Below are positions 22,345 through 33,303 of a stretch of 64,000 bases of DNA, piece after piece. The DNA is from Aradus depressus (taxonomy: Eukaryota > Arthropoda > Insecta > Hemiptera > Aradidae). Numbering within the stretch: position 1 is the stretch's first letter; each line of letters begins with the position of its first letter. Both the position numbers and the translations under genes were made by a program. The stretch lies in NCBI GenBank assembly GCA_963662175.1, contig OY759223.1, forward strand, positions 4,249,549-4,313,548, given 5' to 3'. The notes beneath the pieces are model-generated. The model saw only the letters and a list, made by a program, of their open reading frames with translations, ran no database searches and was not told the DNA's origin.

Positions 22345-22838
22345 CTTATCTGGGATAAGTAAAAAAAAAATTTAAGTAAAGTAAATTGTAAACAAACAGA
22401 CAAAGGCTCAGCCTACTCAAGTTTCGGGAGTTGTTACGTCAGATAGCCCCTCCTTGGCCGCACCTGAATGTGCAAGACTTGGAGGATAGGTTGTACGGAC
22501 AAAGGAATAGAATGTGTAAGAAGAATGTCTAAATGAAAAAATATATACTCTGAATCACCGGCAATGTACTTCCCCAGCCATTTTATTAACTCTCTTCCTA
22601 AAGGCCCGTTTATGCGCTCAAGCTATTTGCACAAACTGGCTTGCGCAAGCCAAAAAGTTTGACCCCGACAGAAAATCAGCTTGAAGTTGTTGTATTGGCA
22701 TGAGCGTCTAAATCAGTTGTTCCCAACCTGGGGGCGATCGCGAAGTGGGCGATTTGGGATATCAGGGGGGCAATAAATAAGTGGGGGAGGGGGAGGGGGC
22801 GATTTGGGCGAGTATTTAAAGGGGGAAAAATTAAAATA

Positions 22839-23643
22839 CAGTGAAACCTCTCGGCGGTCACCTCTGATAGCCGGACACCCCTGGTGGGCGGACAATTTTT
22901 ACTGTCCCGGCAGAATATATAGGGATTTCAACACATTTGTCCCTCTCTTAGACGGACCCTCTCTTGGACGGACGCGGACAGTGAAATCTAGTACCGAGAA
23001 GAGCAGACTACCTCTGTAGGACGGACAAGCAGGCCTCTAATTCCGGTTGACGCCTTATATGTCCTTACAATCCTCTTTTAGAGGGAAGGTTGATGTTTAT
23101 TCTGTGAATTCTCTTTTGAACGGGTTGATTTTTATTATGTTCTTGGACTTTTCTTTGTACATTGTACTACCAACCTACCAAACTTTCCACGTAGTGCACC
23201 TGTGTTTACAAAGGGATTCGTAATTCCAAGAAGTTTGTAATGTTCCATACTGCCAGTTACCAAAACCAACGCGAATTTAATCAAGCGTTATTGCCTCCAA
23301 GCATACGATGCTACGTCATTAATTTTAATTTCTCAGGTAGAGGACAATATAGAAAACTCGAATGGGAAAAAAAATTGAAACAAAAGAAAATATCCGATTT
23401 TTTTAGAACTTAGACGTTATACCATTGTTTATGTTCGGATTCTAGTACAAATTTCCTATTTTTTAAAACTGTATTCAGTTGTTCAATAAACAATATGTTT
23501 TACATACGATACACGTGTTTAGAAAAGATATCTTTCATCCTTATCAATTTGCCTTCTATTTTCCTTATCCCTCCGTTAGGAGGACACCTCTGCTGGACAA
23601 CTTCCACGGCCCCATGGGTGTCCGCCTAAGAGAGGTTTCACTG
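22839..23643. mobile_element. pogo/mariner-like non-autonomous element nested in hAT
   Basis: The termini CAGTGAAACCTCTC and AGAGAGGTTTCACTG are inverted and flanked by TA on both sides. The subterminal sequence is GC-rich ('ggacacccctgg' and 'ggacacctctgc..gac' pairs). The interior is AT-rich, with no transposase frame found. Confidence 0.75.
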
Positions 23644-23696
23644 TACAGTAAAATACAGTAGAAGTTGCCGGGTACGGTTTACGAGTTAGCCTGGGA

Positions 23697-23890
23697 GGAA
23701 GCTTATGGACACTTATCCACAACTGTGGGGAAAAACTGAACCACTTCTCATCTCGTTCCCGTCAACATATTTAGTTGAAAAAGGATTTAGCTCTGTTGTC
23801 CAGCTCCTCACAAAACAAAGAAATAAGTTGGACATTTGCCTCAAAAGAGACTTGCGCCTGAACTTGACGAACATAAAGCCGGATATTTAA
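23697..23890 (+). pseudogene. hAT transposase C-terminal (dimerisation) fragment
   Basis: The plus-strand frame reads YPQLWGKTEPLLISFPSTYL, then VEKGFSSVVQLLTKQRNKLD and DLRLNLTNIKPDI before a stop. The order 'P.L...A/SFPS.YLVEKGFS....LLTKQRN.L......DLRL.LT...P.I' is the C-terminal dimerisation region of ZBED5/SCAND3-type hAT proteins. The rest of the transposase is missing. Confidence 0.75.
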
Positions 23891-24528
23891 GCTTTAACTG
23901 AAATCCACCAAGCACAAAGCAGCCATTGAAAAGGTAAAATAAATATAATAACAAAGTTTTCAAAATTTCATTTATTTTTTCAAATTCCAATTTAAAAATG
24001 AAAACATGCACTGTTTTTTAAATGCATGTCAATGATCTTAGTTAATTATTTCACTTCTTCGTTCTTAAAAAAAATCTGTAAAAAATGTACATTTTAATTT
24101 TTAATTTTTTTATTTAAGAGTGACCGGATAAAACTGCTTCGGTTGTTTTTATATACGGTAATAAAATTGTTTAAAATAATAAAACTGCTTTAATATTTAC
24201 ACTTCACTTCAAATTAAACTTAGGCAAACAACTAAAATGAAAAGGGGGCGATAGGTGTTAGTGAACCTCCAGAAAGGGGAGATGGGCCACAAAAGGTTGG
24301 CAACCACTGATCTAAACGATGCTCAAGCCTCAGCTCCAACCTTGGGCATGCGCATTGCATTTTTTTCAGACTTTTTATTAACGTTTAATAAACTTACCTT
24401 TAGAAATGTGTCTTTTAATGCCGTGTAAATTGCGTCGCATGTTTCTGGAATTATAGCACTTAGAGCTAGTCTGGAAATACATGTGGAAAATTTTAAATTT
24501 TCATAACTTCCCCCCGTTGCAAAAAATT

Positions 24529-24723
24529 TCAGCGTAGGCTAGCTAGCTGATAGCCGATCAGGGGTCTCATTACAGAGTCTGCTTTTGAAATTGTTGGTGT
24601 AATTAAATTTAGCAAATGCCGGTATGTGGCTTCGTCCATACGCAAATAGTTGCGAAAATCGTCAGGCTCACTGCGTAATTCACCTATTAAATTGGTATGA
24701 GAAAACAAATCCTTTTTTAGCAA
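24529..24723 (-). pseudogene. PIF/Harbinger transposase N-terminal fragment
   Basis: The minus frame has DDFRNYLRMDEATYRHLLNL, then ITPTISKADSVMRPLIG. Harbinger (HARBI1-like) nucleases carry 'FRNYLRM....F..LL..V.P.I.K.DT.MR..I' in this place. The DDE region is absent. The surrounding GC-richer ends (about 22602-22640 and 24318-24350, both with 'gcgctcaagc' or 'gctcaagcc') may be the cut-up parent element into which the hAT inserted. Confidence 0.65.
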
Positions 24724-24814
24724 CCATGGTTTAGAGTTTTTTTTTTATAATGCAAACCGCAGCCGTTGCAAGAATTAGTTCTTCGTTAAAATTTTCCATT
24801 TTGAACACAGCAAA

Positions 24815-24880
24815 AATCCTGCTTCATATTCCAAAAATCCTGCTTCATATTCCAAATATCCTGCTTCATATTCCAAAAAT
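24815..24880. repeat. 21-bp tandem repeat
   Basis: About three copies of a unit reading AAATCCTGCTTCATATTCC, with minor changes. Confidence 0.8.
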
Positions 24881-24884
24881 TTCA

Positions 24885-25160
24885 CCGGCAGTGTACTTCC
24901 CCCGAACGAATTTAAATATATTAACTTTTCGCTCCCTCTCCAAATCTATTACAGTTCATTCAATAGAATCCTCATACTAAATTTTGTGTCGATAAATTCA
25001 CAGGCAGTTATTAGGATATTTGAATTGAGCCCCTTTTCCCTGAGCGACGTCACTGAAATTTGACAGGTTATGTCGTCATTGAGTTTTGACTTCGAATATG
25101 AAATGTCATATCGATACGTTTATTATATGTCTTGACACGAAATTTTATATCGGTATCTCT
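24885..25160 (-). repeat. Family P fragment
   Basis: Contains 'gcagtgtacttcccc', the reverse core (cacaggcagttattaggatatttg) and the 'cgtcactgaaatttgacaggttatgtcg' segment. Confidence 0.55.
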
Positions 25161-25379
25161 ATGGACGACGCCTATTAAAAGAACGTGCGTAGGAAAGAGA
25201 TGAACGGGGAGAGCAGTGGCAGCACCTACTTATTAGTCAACGATACGACATATCGAGGAAAAAATATTTTTCAGTCGATTAATCGATTTTATTCTAAAAC
25301 TGTAAGGCCCTCTAATTAACCAAATGGCTGAAATTATTAAAAAATAATAAAATAACCAAATAAATAAGTCGTGTTTCAA

Positions 25380-25905
25380 AAACATTATTTGATTCATAGA
25401 TTTAATTTTTATTTTTTTGGCAGAGTTCTTCCATAGATATCGTCTCTATAATCTACCTTTAAATTCTATTATTTATATATTGATTTATTTTTCTTGTTTT
25501 TCTCTTTTTTGTATTTTTATTAGAATTTTATTTATTTTTTTCATTTATTTTTATTTATAAATATTATATAATTATTGTTATTTTGTTTTCTTTCTCTTTC
25601 CTATATTTCGCACATTGTGACCTGAAGAAGGGACATGGAACGTCCCGAAATGTCGTCGTGAAAAAGACACTTCTTGAAAAGTTATCAAAAATTATTATCT
25701 TAATTTTGAATAAATTTAAAAAATGTATCTACTGTATTCATTATATGCTTTATCTACTGTATAATATTATTATCTTTGTACTCATATTTCAAGTATTTAT
25801 TTATCATTATTTTTTAGTAATTTTGTTAATTGTAATCCATGTGTGTCAGACTTTTGACATATCCTATTACCATGTTATGGTTTAATTGAAATAAAAATTA
25901 TTATT
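25380..25905 (+). mobile_element. Hammerhead-bearing retroelement 3' end (family 2), better-preserved copy
   Basis: An AT-rich 3' untranslated region leads into the ribozyme motif at 25615-25660 and about 240 bp of shared downstream sequence also found at 20040-20260. It probably belongs to a second Penelope-like lineage; no RT frame remains. The right end abuts an ATT microsatellite (about 25895-25917). Confidence 0.5.
25613..25662 (+). ncRNA. Hammerhead-like motif, family 2
   Basis: CTGAAGA (one change from CTGATGA) lies at 25622-25628, stem II GGGAC/GTCCC at 25630-25634 and 25642-25646, and GAAA at 25647-25650. GTC at 25652-25654 is a standard cleavage triplet. TGTGAC before the core can pair with GTCGTG after it, two pairs Watson-Crick-strong and the rest G-U. 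The core change probably reduces or abolishes activity. Confidence 0.55.
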
Positions 25906-26674
25906 ATTATTATTATTCCTAGTGGCTCCTTAGTCGGGACCATCATTTAACCGAAGGATGTGCTGATGACTTTTTCACCTTTCAGATAAAAAATCCTAAT
26001 CTCATAGTTAAATCTGGACTTGTAGACTCTGGTCCGGCCTATAGCCACCTTACTTAGGCATCGTCAGGCAGGTCAGGCATCAAAAAAATGTCTATCTTTA
26101 CTCATGTTTTTAAAGTTTTGTTGATAATATGAAGAATAGGACAACGTATATTCTATATTTCTTCCTCGACTGTATTTGCTAGAATCAGAACAAATTTTCA
26201 TATTTTTTTTATGGTTGACTACAGGACGTTTAGTGGTAGCGCGGAAACTTACTTGTGAATGGATGCAGCCTCAAATTCAGAGATCAAAATTCCCTCATAA
26301 AAGCAAAAACTGAAGGAATGAATCGTATCTGGTTGATGACGTTCTACTGTCATTGCTACCTTTATGTGTTTTTATGGGCTAAAGAGGCTACACCCAAACA
26401 TAAACATAAGTTTCCGCTCTCCCCCTAAACCCTCAGTCTCTTTATTTGGTGGATCCTTAACTTCCGCTTTAGTATTTTTGAGCCTCCTCCGATCTCTGAA
26501 ATTGGGGCTACACACCGCCTGGTTGACTCTTACCTCATTTGAAGGTTCCATACCCGGTTAGACTCTTGTCCAGGTCTGGAATTGTGAATCCACGTCCGGG
26601 TCTCGAAGTGTGTGCTCAGATTCGTATCTGGAACCATGGTTTGGTGTTGTTTTTCATATGTAAATTCTGAGCCC

Positions 26675-26830
26675 TATATGGGTGACATCTATTAATTTTC
26701 AGAGGAATCAGCAGAAGGAAAGAGAGATTAAGAGGAGGCTCAACTTAAAAATCGCAATAATTGCCGATGTAATGAATGTATCGATATAAAATTTGAGGAT
26801 TCGGAAGCCATCATCGGCGATTAGCTTCGC
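26675..26830 (+). repeat. Family P fragment
   Basis: 'ggtgacatctattaattttcag' to 'ataattgccgatgtaatgaatgtatcgat' matches the centre of the family. Confidence 0.55.
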
Positions 26831-27041
26831 TTTGGCGGGAGTAAACGTTCTTGAATCGGGGCGACTTTTTTTCTTAGATCTTTGGTCGGTATTTTTTTTC
26901 TACGTTTTTTAAAATTTAATGAGAAGGCTCTATTAAAACAAATATGTAGGTAACTCAAAACAAAAAAAAAATGTAAGCAAGTTTTTTATTGGGTTCAAAT
27001 ACAGTCAGAAGTCATTAGCCAAAATTCGATGTCAAATATAT

Positions 27042-30000
27042 TTAGTAGTACAATCCAGAGTAGGCGCCGGGGATATATCCGCCAGTGTAGGCAACGGGGG
27101 CGTAGCCTCCATATCCACTGTAGAGCACCTGGCGTCTGAAGCGTTCAGCCTCCTCCGGAACGGGGATTGCAAGCACGCAGGCGATAGCCAAAGCCACGAA
27201 GAACTGTGAAAATATAAAAATGAAAGCATAAAGAAAGTATGAAATGTTTTGTTAGTGTAATATCCGCCATGAGCTTGCACCTAGCATATTCAACTCAAAA
27301 ACTACAATAACTACGGCAATAGCTTGTGGAGAAGTTTTTTTTATTTTTATTTTTTATTTAAGTGAAATTTCATTTGAATTTGAATCCTTGGCATTATTAG
27401 TTATGATTTTCGGGACTGAACTGTATTTTTTGAATTGCTTATGGGAATTCAGCCATACCAGCACGACCACAAGTAAACTGTAAACTTGATATCCTTTATT
27501 TAAGCGTACATTTTGTATTTGTTTACTTAAATCATGGTACAAGGAAGTATTTTAGTCATCAGAGGTAAATTAAGAAAAAGTGAGTCGTGATATTAATTCA
27601 CGATTCAACTCTAGGTTACGACTGTACTGTGGCTTATGTAACTGTGTGCTTGTGTAGCATCAATTTAATAATTAAAAATTGTATTTTTATAGATTAACTT
27701 GTTCTTAAGATGAGTGAGTTGAGATTAGTGAGGTGATGATCACATGACTGAGAGGGTGCCGGTAGTTCAGAGGTGCCTCATCATTGTATATTGAGCTCAA
27801 GATCGCGGGTTCGAAACCAGGTCCGAAGCTCATAAGTGTTTTATCTGGGAAGTGAAAAAAACTTTCAACACACCGTCCTTCGAATGGGAGGTTAAGCGAT
27901 GGTCCCGAGCTTGTACGATGTCAACTATTCGTTAAAGACCCTTAGGTAACTATACCTGAGTATACAAAATTTAGAACTCACAGTGAGAGCGTTAGATGCT
28001 TAGGTCCCTAGATGTTCATACGGAGGGATAAGAGCGTTAGATGCTTAGGTTCCTAAGTGTTTGCACGGAGGGATAAGAGCGTTAGATGCTTAGGTCCCTA
28101 GGTGTTCACATGGAGGGATAAGAGCGTTAGATACTTAGGTCCCTAGGCCTTCACATGGAGGGATAAGAGCATTAGATACTTAGGTCCCAATGTGTTTACA
28201 CGGAAGGATAAGAGCATTAGATACTTAGGTCCCTAGGTGTTCACACGGAGGGATAAGAGCATTAGATGCTTAAGTACCTAAGTGTACACACAAGCACACA
28301 AAGTAAATCAAATGCTCCAAAATTAGAAAGGATAAGAGCATTAGGTGCTTAGGTCCCTAGTTGTACACACCAGTCTTTCCTGCACATTTATTTCTCCAAA
28401 ATTGAGTTGAATGGGCTAAAAGCTCAGCCGTGGCAAGAAACTCTTATGGCGAGGTGAATGACATTCTCCAGAGGAAGGAAATGGAGAAAGGCTCTCAGAG
28501 AACCCACATCTTCCTGGAGGGCTACAGCCTGGAGAGCAATATAAGCTCAACTTGGAGGCTAAAAAGCTCTTAGAATGGCTTCTGGCTGAAGTGGCCCACT
28601 CTCTACTTTAACCACGATTAATAGCTGTTATTATTTGGAATTAGGTGCGTTGATTCTCCACTTGCTGAAAGAACTACCATCTTCAGCGTAATAAAGTCGT
28701 CTACATACATACACTTCTCTAGCTATGAATTATACTTTTTTTTTAAACAAATCAGCTGGAAGAGCAGAAACTTTGTTGTTTCCTGCCCTATTTTAGATCC
28801 TTCTCTCGCCGAGTAGCAACCAGGATTACAGAAAAAATATCATATGTTTTGTTCTGAGGATGCATCGATTTCCTCAAAAAAACTGTTGAAAATTCAACCA
28901 AAATATGAATTCGATGAAATTAGCCGTTTGATCGGAATCGTTTTTACAGACGTCCTAAATATCAAATTGATGGATCCATTGAACTACCTAGTAAACATAG
29001 CAACGGTGACCTGAAACATTTACTCCATTTAAAAATTATTCCTTGCATAAATGTTTAATGTAAATATTGAATTTATGTTAATGTAAATTATGTTTGTTTG
29101 TTTTAGGTAAGTTACATGTTGATGCTAGAGAAAATATGAACTCATTTATTGACCGAAAAGGTAAGATAAGTTTCAATAATATGTTTCATCGTTGTAAAAT
29201 TTGTCTTCTGAGCTCAAGATCGTAGGTTCGAAACCCGACCGAGGCCCTTAGTTTATTTTATCAGGGAGGTAAAATAAACTGAAGCACGCCTTCCTTCGGA
29301 TGAAACATTAAGCAATGGTCCCGAGCCTGTACGATGTCAGGTACTCGTTAAAGACCCCCTACCCTAGGTGAATAAAAATTTAGGGTAGGCAAAATTTTTA
29401 GGAATCCCACAGTAGAGTCGGGCTCATGTCCACCAGAGTGACGAAAGAGCGAGAGATTTTTAGCCAAATTGACCAATGCGAAGGCGGGAATTAGGGGAGA
29501 CTTAGCACAAAAACTCTAATAATTGCCGATGTAATGAATTTATCGACACAAAATTTAGTATGAGGATTTAGGAGCCCCTGTGTAAGTAACTTGTTGAATA
29601 TTAGCGCAAAACGATAGACTGATTTTGGAGAGGGAGCAAAAAGTTAATTGATTAATTCGTTCTGGGGAAGTTCATTGCAGGTGATTCACCGACGTATTTT
29701 TTTTTTTTTTCTGAAAACTACAAAATACAATTTTGATTTACGCTGAAAATTTACTTAAATGTATCTCACAGAATGATTTCCAAGTACTATCTTATTTCAA
29801 GGTTTACTTAATAAAACACAAGCATATACATTTCTCCATTCTGGGATCACCACCCTCCGGAGAGGGAGTGGGGGAAGTTAGAGCCTGCTTGCCTCAACTC
29901 CCAACTCAAAGTGTACAATTTTGATTATTTTAAATTTCCATTATCAGATTTCAATCAGTAAAATTTTATGAAATGAAATTATTATGCACTAAATTACAAA

Positions 30001-31742
30001 GAAATGGAAATTATCTTTTTCAAGAAAGTTAATATCAAGTTCGCAAGTCTTAACTTAATACATACAATTAACTTACGAGTTCTTGTTTTGAAACTTCATT
30101 AATTTCCTTCTCTCAGGTCCATATTTATATAAATAATTAGGTTTTTTTTATGCATTTTTTTTAACTAAAGAGAAGAATACAGCTGTCAAATCTGTGGTCA
30201 CAGGTCTAAATTCGTAATTTTTCAGGGCAGCACTTTTTTACTTTTGCATAATCGTGTAAATCCAGTTTTTGGAATAAATAAATTATATTTGCATCATTAT
30301 TAATTATATACCTTCTAAATCTATAGGAGTGAATGAAAATGAATATTGTTAATCCTTTCTAGGATTTTCCCTTAGTTACCTAATCATTCCCCATCACTTA
30401 CCTAATTATTGACCACACTTAACTAATTTTTATACACATTTACCTAATTATTAACCTTACTTTTTGAAATACTCGTGAATGATGCCTATCTAAAGTTTAG
30501 CAAGTTGATTTAACCGAAAACACACTCTTCACTTGGAATAGTCTGTGAGATACCAAGAAACCCACTTGTTTATAACTCCTAGAGTATTAGAGTCCTGAGC
30601 TCCCAACTTCTTCACAGTCCGCAGATGTCTTAAGAGATGATCACAGTACACGCAACTCATTTTGGCAATTTAATGACTCAATAACTTATTCCCTGTGACC
30701 ATAGAATGTTTTGGAGTTCATACGAAGGGAGAAAAGACTCTGTATAATGAATCTCTCAGGTGAAGTATCTATCTACTGTCATCTAGCAGAAATAGTGGCA
30801 AAAACGTGAAAGTTTGTCAGTAAAGTCAAAAATGTCTCTTAAAATGTACCAAGGAAGCTTTAAATGTTGCCAAAAATAATGTGTCAGAATAATGATCAGA
30901 AATTCACACAACAGTTTTCACCGGATTTTCTTCTGACCCTCCGATTCCGAAAATGAAAAAAAAAAAAGTCTGTCTGTGTGTCTGTGAACACGATAAGTAC
31001 CGATAGAATGAATGTATCGACATGAAATTTTATATTTGAATTCAGAACATTATAACGACGACACCTATTGTTTTTCAGCTAAATCGACCAAAGGGGAGGG
31101 GGGATTAGGGGATGCTTAACATAAAAGGTGTAATAACTTTTGATAGAAAGAATGTAAGGTCATAACATTTTATATGTGTGAACAAAACCCCATGAGGACG
31201 ACACTTATTAATTTTCAGCAGAATTGGCAGAAGGGAAGGGGGTATTCAGGGGAGAAGGCTCAATTCAAAAACTCTAATAACTATCGATGTTATGAATGTA
31301 TCGATACAATATTTACTATGAGGAGGAGTCCCTATGTAAGTCAGCTATTGAATATTAGCACAAACTATCGACTGATTTTGGACGGTTATTTGAATAATTC
31401 TTTCTGGGGAAATTCATTGCCGATTATTCACTGACGCCTTTTTTTTTTTTTTTCATTTTTGGAATTAGGTCGATAAACATGAAATTCCGTTGAAAACTCC
31501 GCATCTAAATTCTAACAGATTACACAAAATTTCGCCAATACTTCATATAGCTGAGGAAGAAAAAATGGTGGAGATTCAGTCTTCAGGAGCTAAGCCAGTA
31601 GAGGCAGAACTAAGACAGTCATCATAGGAGGCCATTTTATAAAATATTGGAAAATTATGCCACAAAATCGTGTAAAATTTCTCAACAGAACATTATGCCC
31701 AATACTGAAGAGAATACTTACAAGGATCTTGAAAGAAATCAT
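27042..31742 (-). CDS. Two-exon secreted peptide precursor, RR-Q member
   Basis: Exon 1 (31722-31742) codes MISFKIL before GTAAGT. Exon 2 (27042-27203) starts FFVALAIACVLAIPV after TTTTCACAG. The 60-residue precursor is the most diverged of the complete set: the spacer is PEEAERF and the dibasic site is RR-Q in place of KK-Q. The mature part, QVLYSGYGGYAPVAYTGGYI..., is Gly/Tyr-rich and ends SGLYY. Conservation of a dibasic pair followed by Gln despite the amino-acid change argues that the site is functional. The intron is long (about 4.5 kb) and filled with a SINE, the 45-bp minisatellite and family P repeats. Minus-strand AATAAA lies near 26985-26990. Confidence 0.85.
27753..27985 (+). mobile_element. 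SINE, diverged
   Basis: Head 'gggtgccggtagttcagaggtgcc', B-box-like GGTTCGAAACC and body. The 3' part runs into the minisatellite that follows. Confidence 0.75.
27986..28368. repeat. 45-bp minisatellite, about eight copies
   Basis: The unit begins AGAGCGTTAGATGCTTAGGT and ends GGAGGGATA, repeated head to tail six or more times at 45-bp spacing. One interrupted unit and a final partial copy follow. It starts exactly where the SINE's 'agtagagtcggg'-equivalent should follow, so it may have arisen from SINE sequence. It lies inside the intron of the RR-Q peptide gene. Confidence 0.9.
28375..29190. other. Intronic sequence, possible LINE 3' end
   Basis: 28400-28620 is GC-richer than its surroundings. 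It is followed at about 28690-28712 by AATAAAGTCGTCTACATACA, a tail style seen at LINE 3' ends. No reading frame supports it, so this stays tentative. Confidence 0.3.
29203..29452 (+). mobile_element. SINE, both ends truncated
   Basis: Begins at 'cttctgagctcaagatcg' with B-box-like GGTTCGAAACCC and continues through the body to 'gtgacgaaagagcg'. Confidence 0.8.
29455..29725 (+). repeat. Family P, 3' half
   Basis: From 'ttttagccaaattgaccaatg' through 'ttgccgatgtaatgaatttatcgacac' to 'tcattgcaggtgattcaccgacg' and a T run. Confidence 0.65.
30885..31562 (+). mobile_element. Family P, most complete copy
   Basis: About 675 bp. The left part ('gatcagaaattc...gttttcaccggattttcttctgaccctccgattccgaaaatgaaa') recurs inverted at the right end ('tcatttttggaattaggtcgataaacatgaaattccgttgaaaact...acttcatatagctgagg'), about 110-bp arms. 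Between them lie two tandem variants of 'aactgccgat..aatgaatgtatcgac'. There is no coding capacity, so it behaves like a large non-autonomous inverted-repeat transposon. Lies in the intron of the RR-Q peptide gene. Confidence 0.65.
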
Positions 31743-31777
31743 GTTGTGGGTTGGATAATCTGTTCTGAAGCTGAAGA

Positions 31778-31814
31778 ACTGATGTTTGGCGCTTCTCTTG
31801 GTGCAGTATATATA
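31778..31814 (-). promoter_or_regulatory. Core promoter of the RR-Q peptide gene
   Basis: TATATATA at 31807-31814 and ATCAGT at 31778-31783 (minus strand). The 5' leader contains GTTCTTC followed by GAACAG, as in the sister genes. Confidence 0.75.
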
Positions 31815-32299
31815 GCATAGTGTTACAAGGTTACCTTAGACGGAAAATAAAGGAAAAATCACTGGCCACGCCCCAAAAAAATGACAAAGCTAATCTAATT
31901 TTTGTATACTTTTTTTTCTATTTTCGACAATGTTTTAGAACGTCTAATTCTTTTTATCCATCCTTGTAGGTATACAATTCAATTCTATTCGTTTTTGTTT
32001 ATGGATAATGACTATAATTATTTTAACAACTCATCAAGAAATCAGGTTTCCTTTGGTATGACTAACCATTTTCTTATTCTAAATATATTCAGCAGTCTCA
32101 TTTATTTAGGATATTGATTAAATAAATTTAGTTGAGAATAACAATAAGTTTGTGCATGACAAAAGTGTAATAACAAACTAAAATTGGTCATCCTTTAATT
32201 CATAATCCAGAACTTTATTGCTTCAAATATATCCTTGCATCGTTGCATGAAGGACCCACAAACGGGTGGGTAAAGTTGACGAACAATAAAATTATATAT

Positions 32300-32690
32300 C
32301 ACTTTCCCAGCTGTACAAAGTATAGGGGAAGGTATGAAATTGGTCAGAAATTTGGTTTTTGAATTTTCATCCCTGATTAGAAAAATGAAAAAAAAAAAAT
32401 GTTTGGATATGTGTCTGTGAACACGATAACTCCTGATAGTATGAATGCATCGACATGAAATTTATGTGTTTAAATCTACAAAGATGACATATCAATAATT
32501 TCACGAAATTTAGAGGGGCTTACTGCAGACGTATTTTATGTATTGACACATTTAAAATGAGGATTCAGAAGCCAAAATATAAGTCAACTAATGGTTTTTA
32601 GCTCAAATGGTCGATTGGTTTTGGAGAGAGAGCGACAACTTAATTGATTACAACAGGGGGAAGTACATTGCCGGTGATTGACCGACTATT
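32300..32690 (+). repeat. Family P copy, 5' end and core
   Basis: 'ctttcccagctgtacaaagtataggggaagg' (terminal palindrome), then 'cacgataactcctgatagtatgaatgc' and 'gaagtacattgccggtgattgaccg'. Confidence 0.65.
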
Positions 32691-32879
32691 TGTTCTATTC
32701 CTTAATGTGTTACACGTAAGGTTTTTTCATTTAACTCTGTGGAAAATGGAGTATGTATTTATGAGAAGTAGCAAGGTCAGTTGGCAAAGCTGCCATATCC
32801 CGCCCACCTCATCACGTATTATGTCACTTAGGGCCCCCCTCACGGCTTCACATTTCACATACAAACAATTTTAATTTAA

Positions 32880-33295
32880 CCTTTTTATTAATATAAGTAT
32901 TGTTTTTTTTTGTTTTTTTAATTTTGTGTGTTCTTTTTGGTTTCAGTAACTGATATTATTCTATTTCAATATTATTGGTATATTTTTATTTAGTTGTTAT
33001 ATTGATTATTATGTACAATTCTCTCTATATATATATTTTTAATTTATTTTATTTTATATACTTAACTATAAGAATATTTATTTTGTAAAAAAAAAAAAAA
33101 ACACTCATTGCCATAGAGGTTGTAATCTTTTGTGCAATAAAAGTTTATCTACATATATATCTATGTATTTATAAAATTATAAATACATGGATATATAGAT
33201 ATTTATCTATACAGAATTTATTCTGTATCGAACTTCTTGCTGTAAGTTAACTCTTTATAAGCAATAAAGTTATTCATTCATTCACATTTTTTTTC
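32880..33295. other. AT-rich stretch with LINE-like 3' tails
   Basis: 'gcaataaaagtttatctacat' (33134) and 'gcaataaagttattcattcattc' (33260) both look like retroposon 3' tails. The second recurs at 41207 and 42041. No frame is present. Confidence 0.35.
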
Positions 33296-33303
33296 ACCTA
33301 GAC

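Larger units (their letters stand above)
22714..24309 (+). mobile_element. hAT-superfamily element, degraded and nested
   Basis: The ends are CAGTTGTTCCCAACCTGGGG and GGTTGGCAACCACTG, a typical hAT inverted terminus. The flanks gtctaaat (22706-22713) and atctaaac (24310-24317) match at 6 of 8 bases, consistent with an 8-bp target duplication. It contains a hAT C-terminal coding relic (23705-23890) and a later pogo-like insertion (22839-23643). Confidence 0.72.

Noticed and set aside
27986..28368. CRISPR-like array
   Set aside because: The repeats are contiguous 45-bp units with no unique spacers, and the genome is eukaryotic. A minisatellite.
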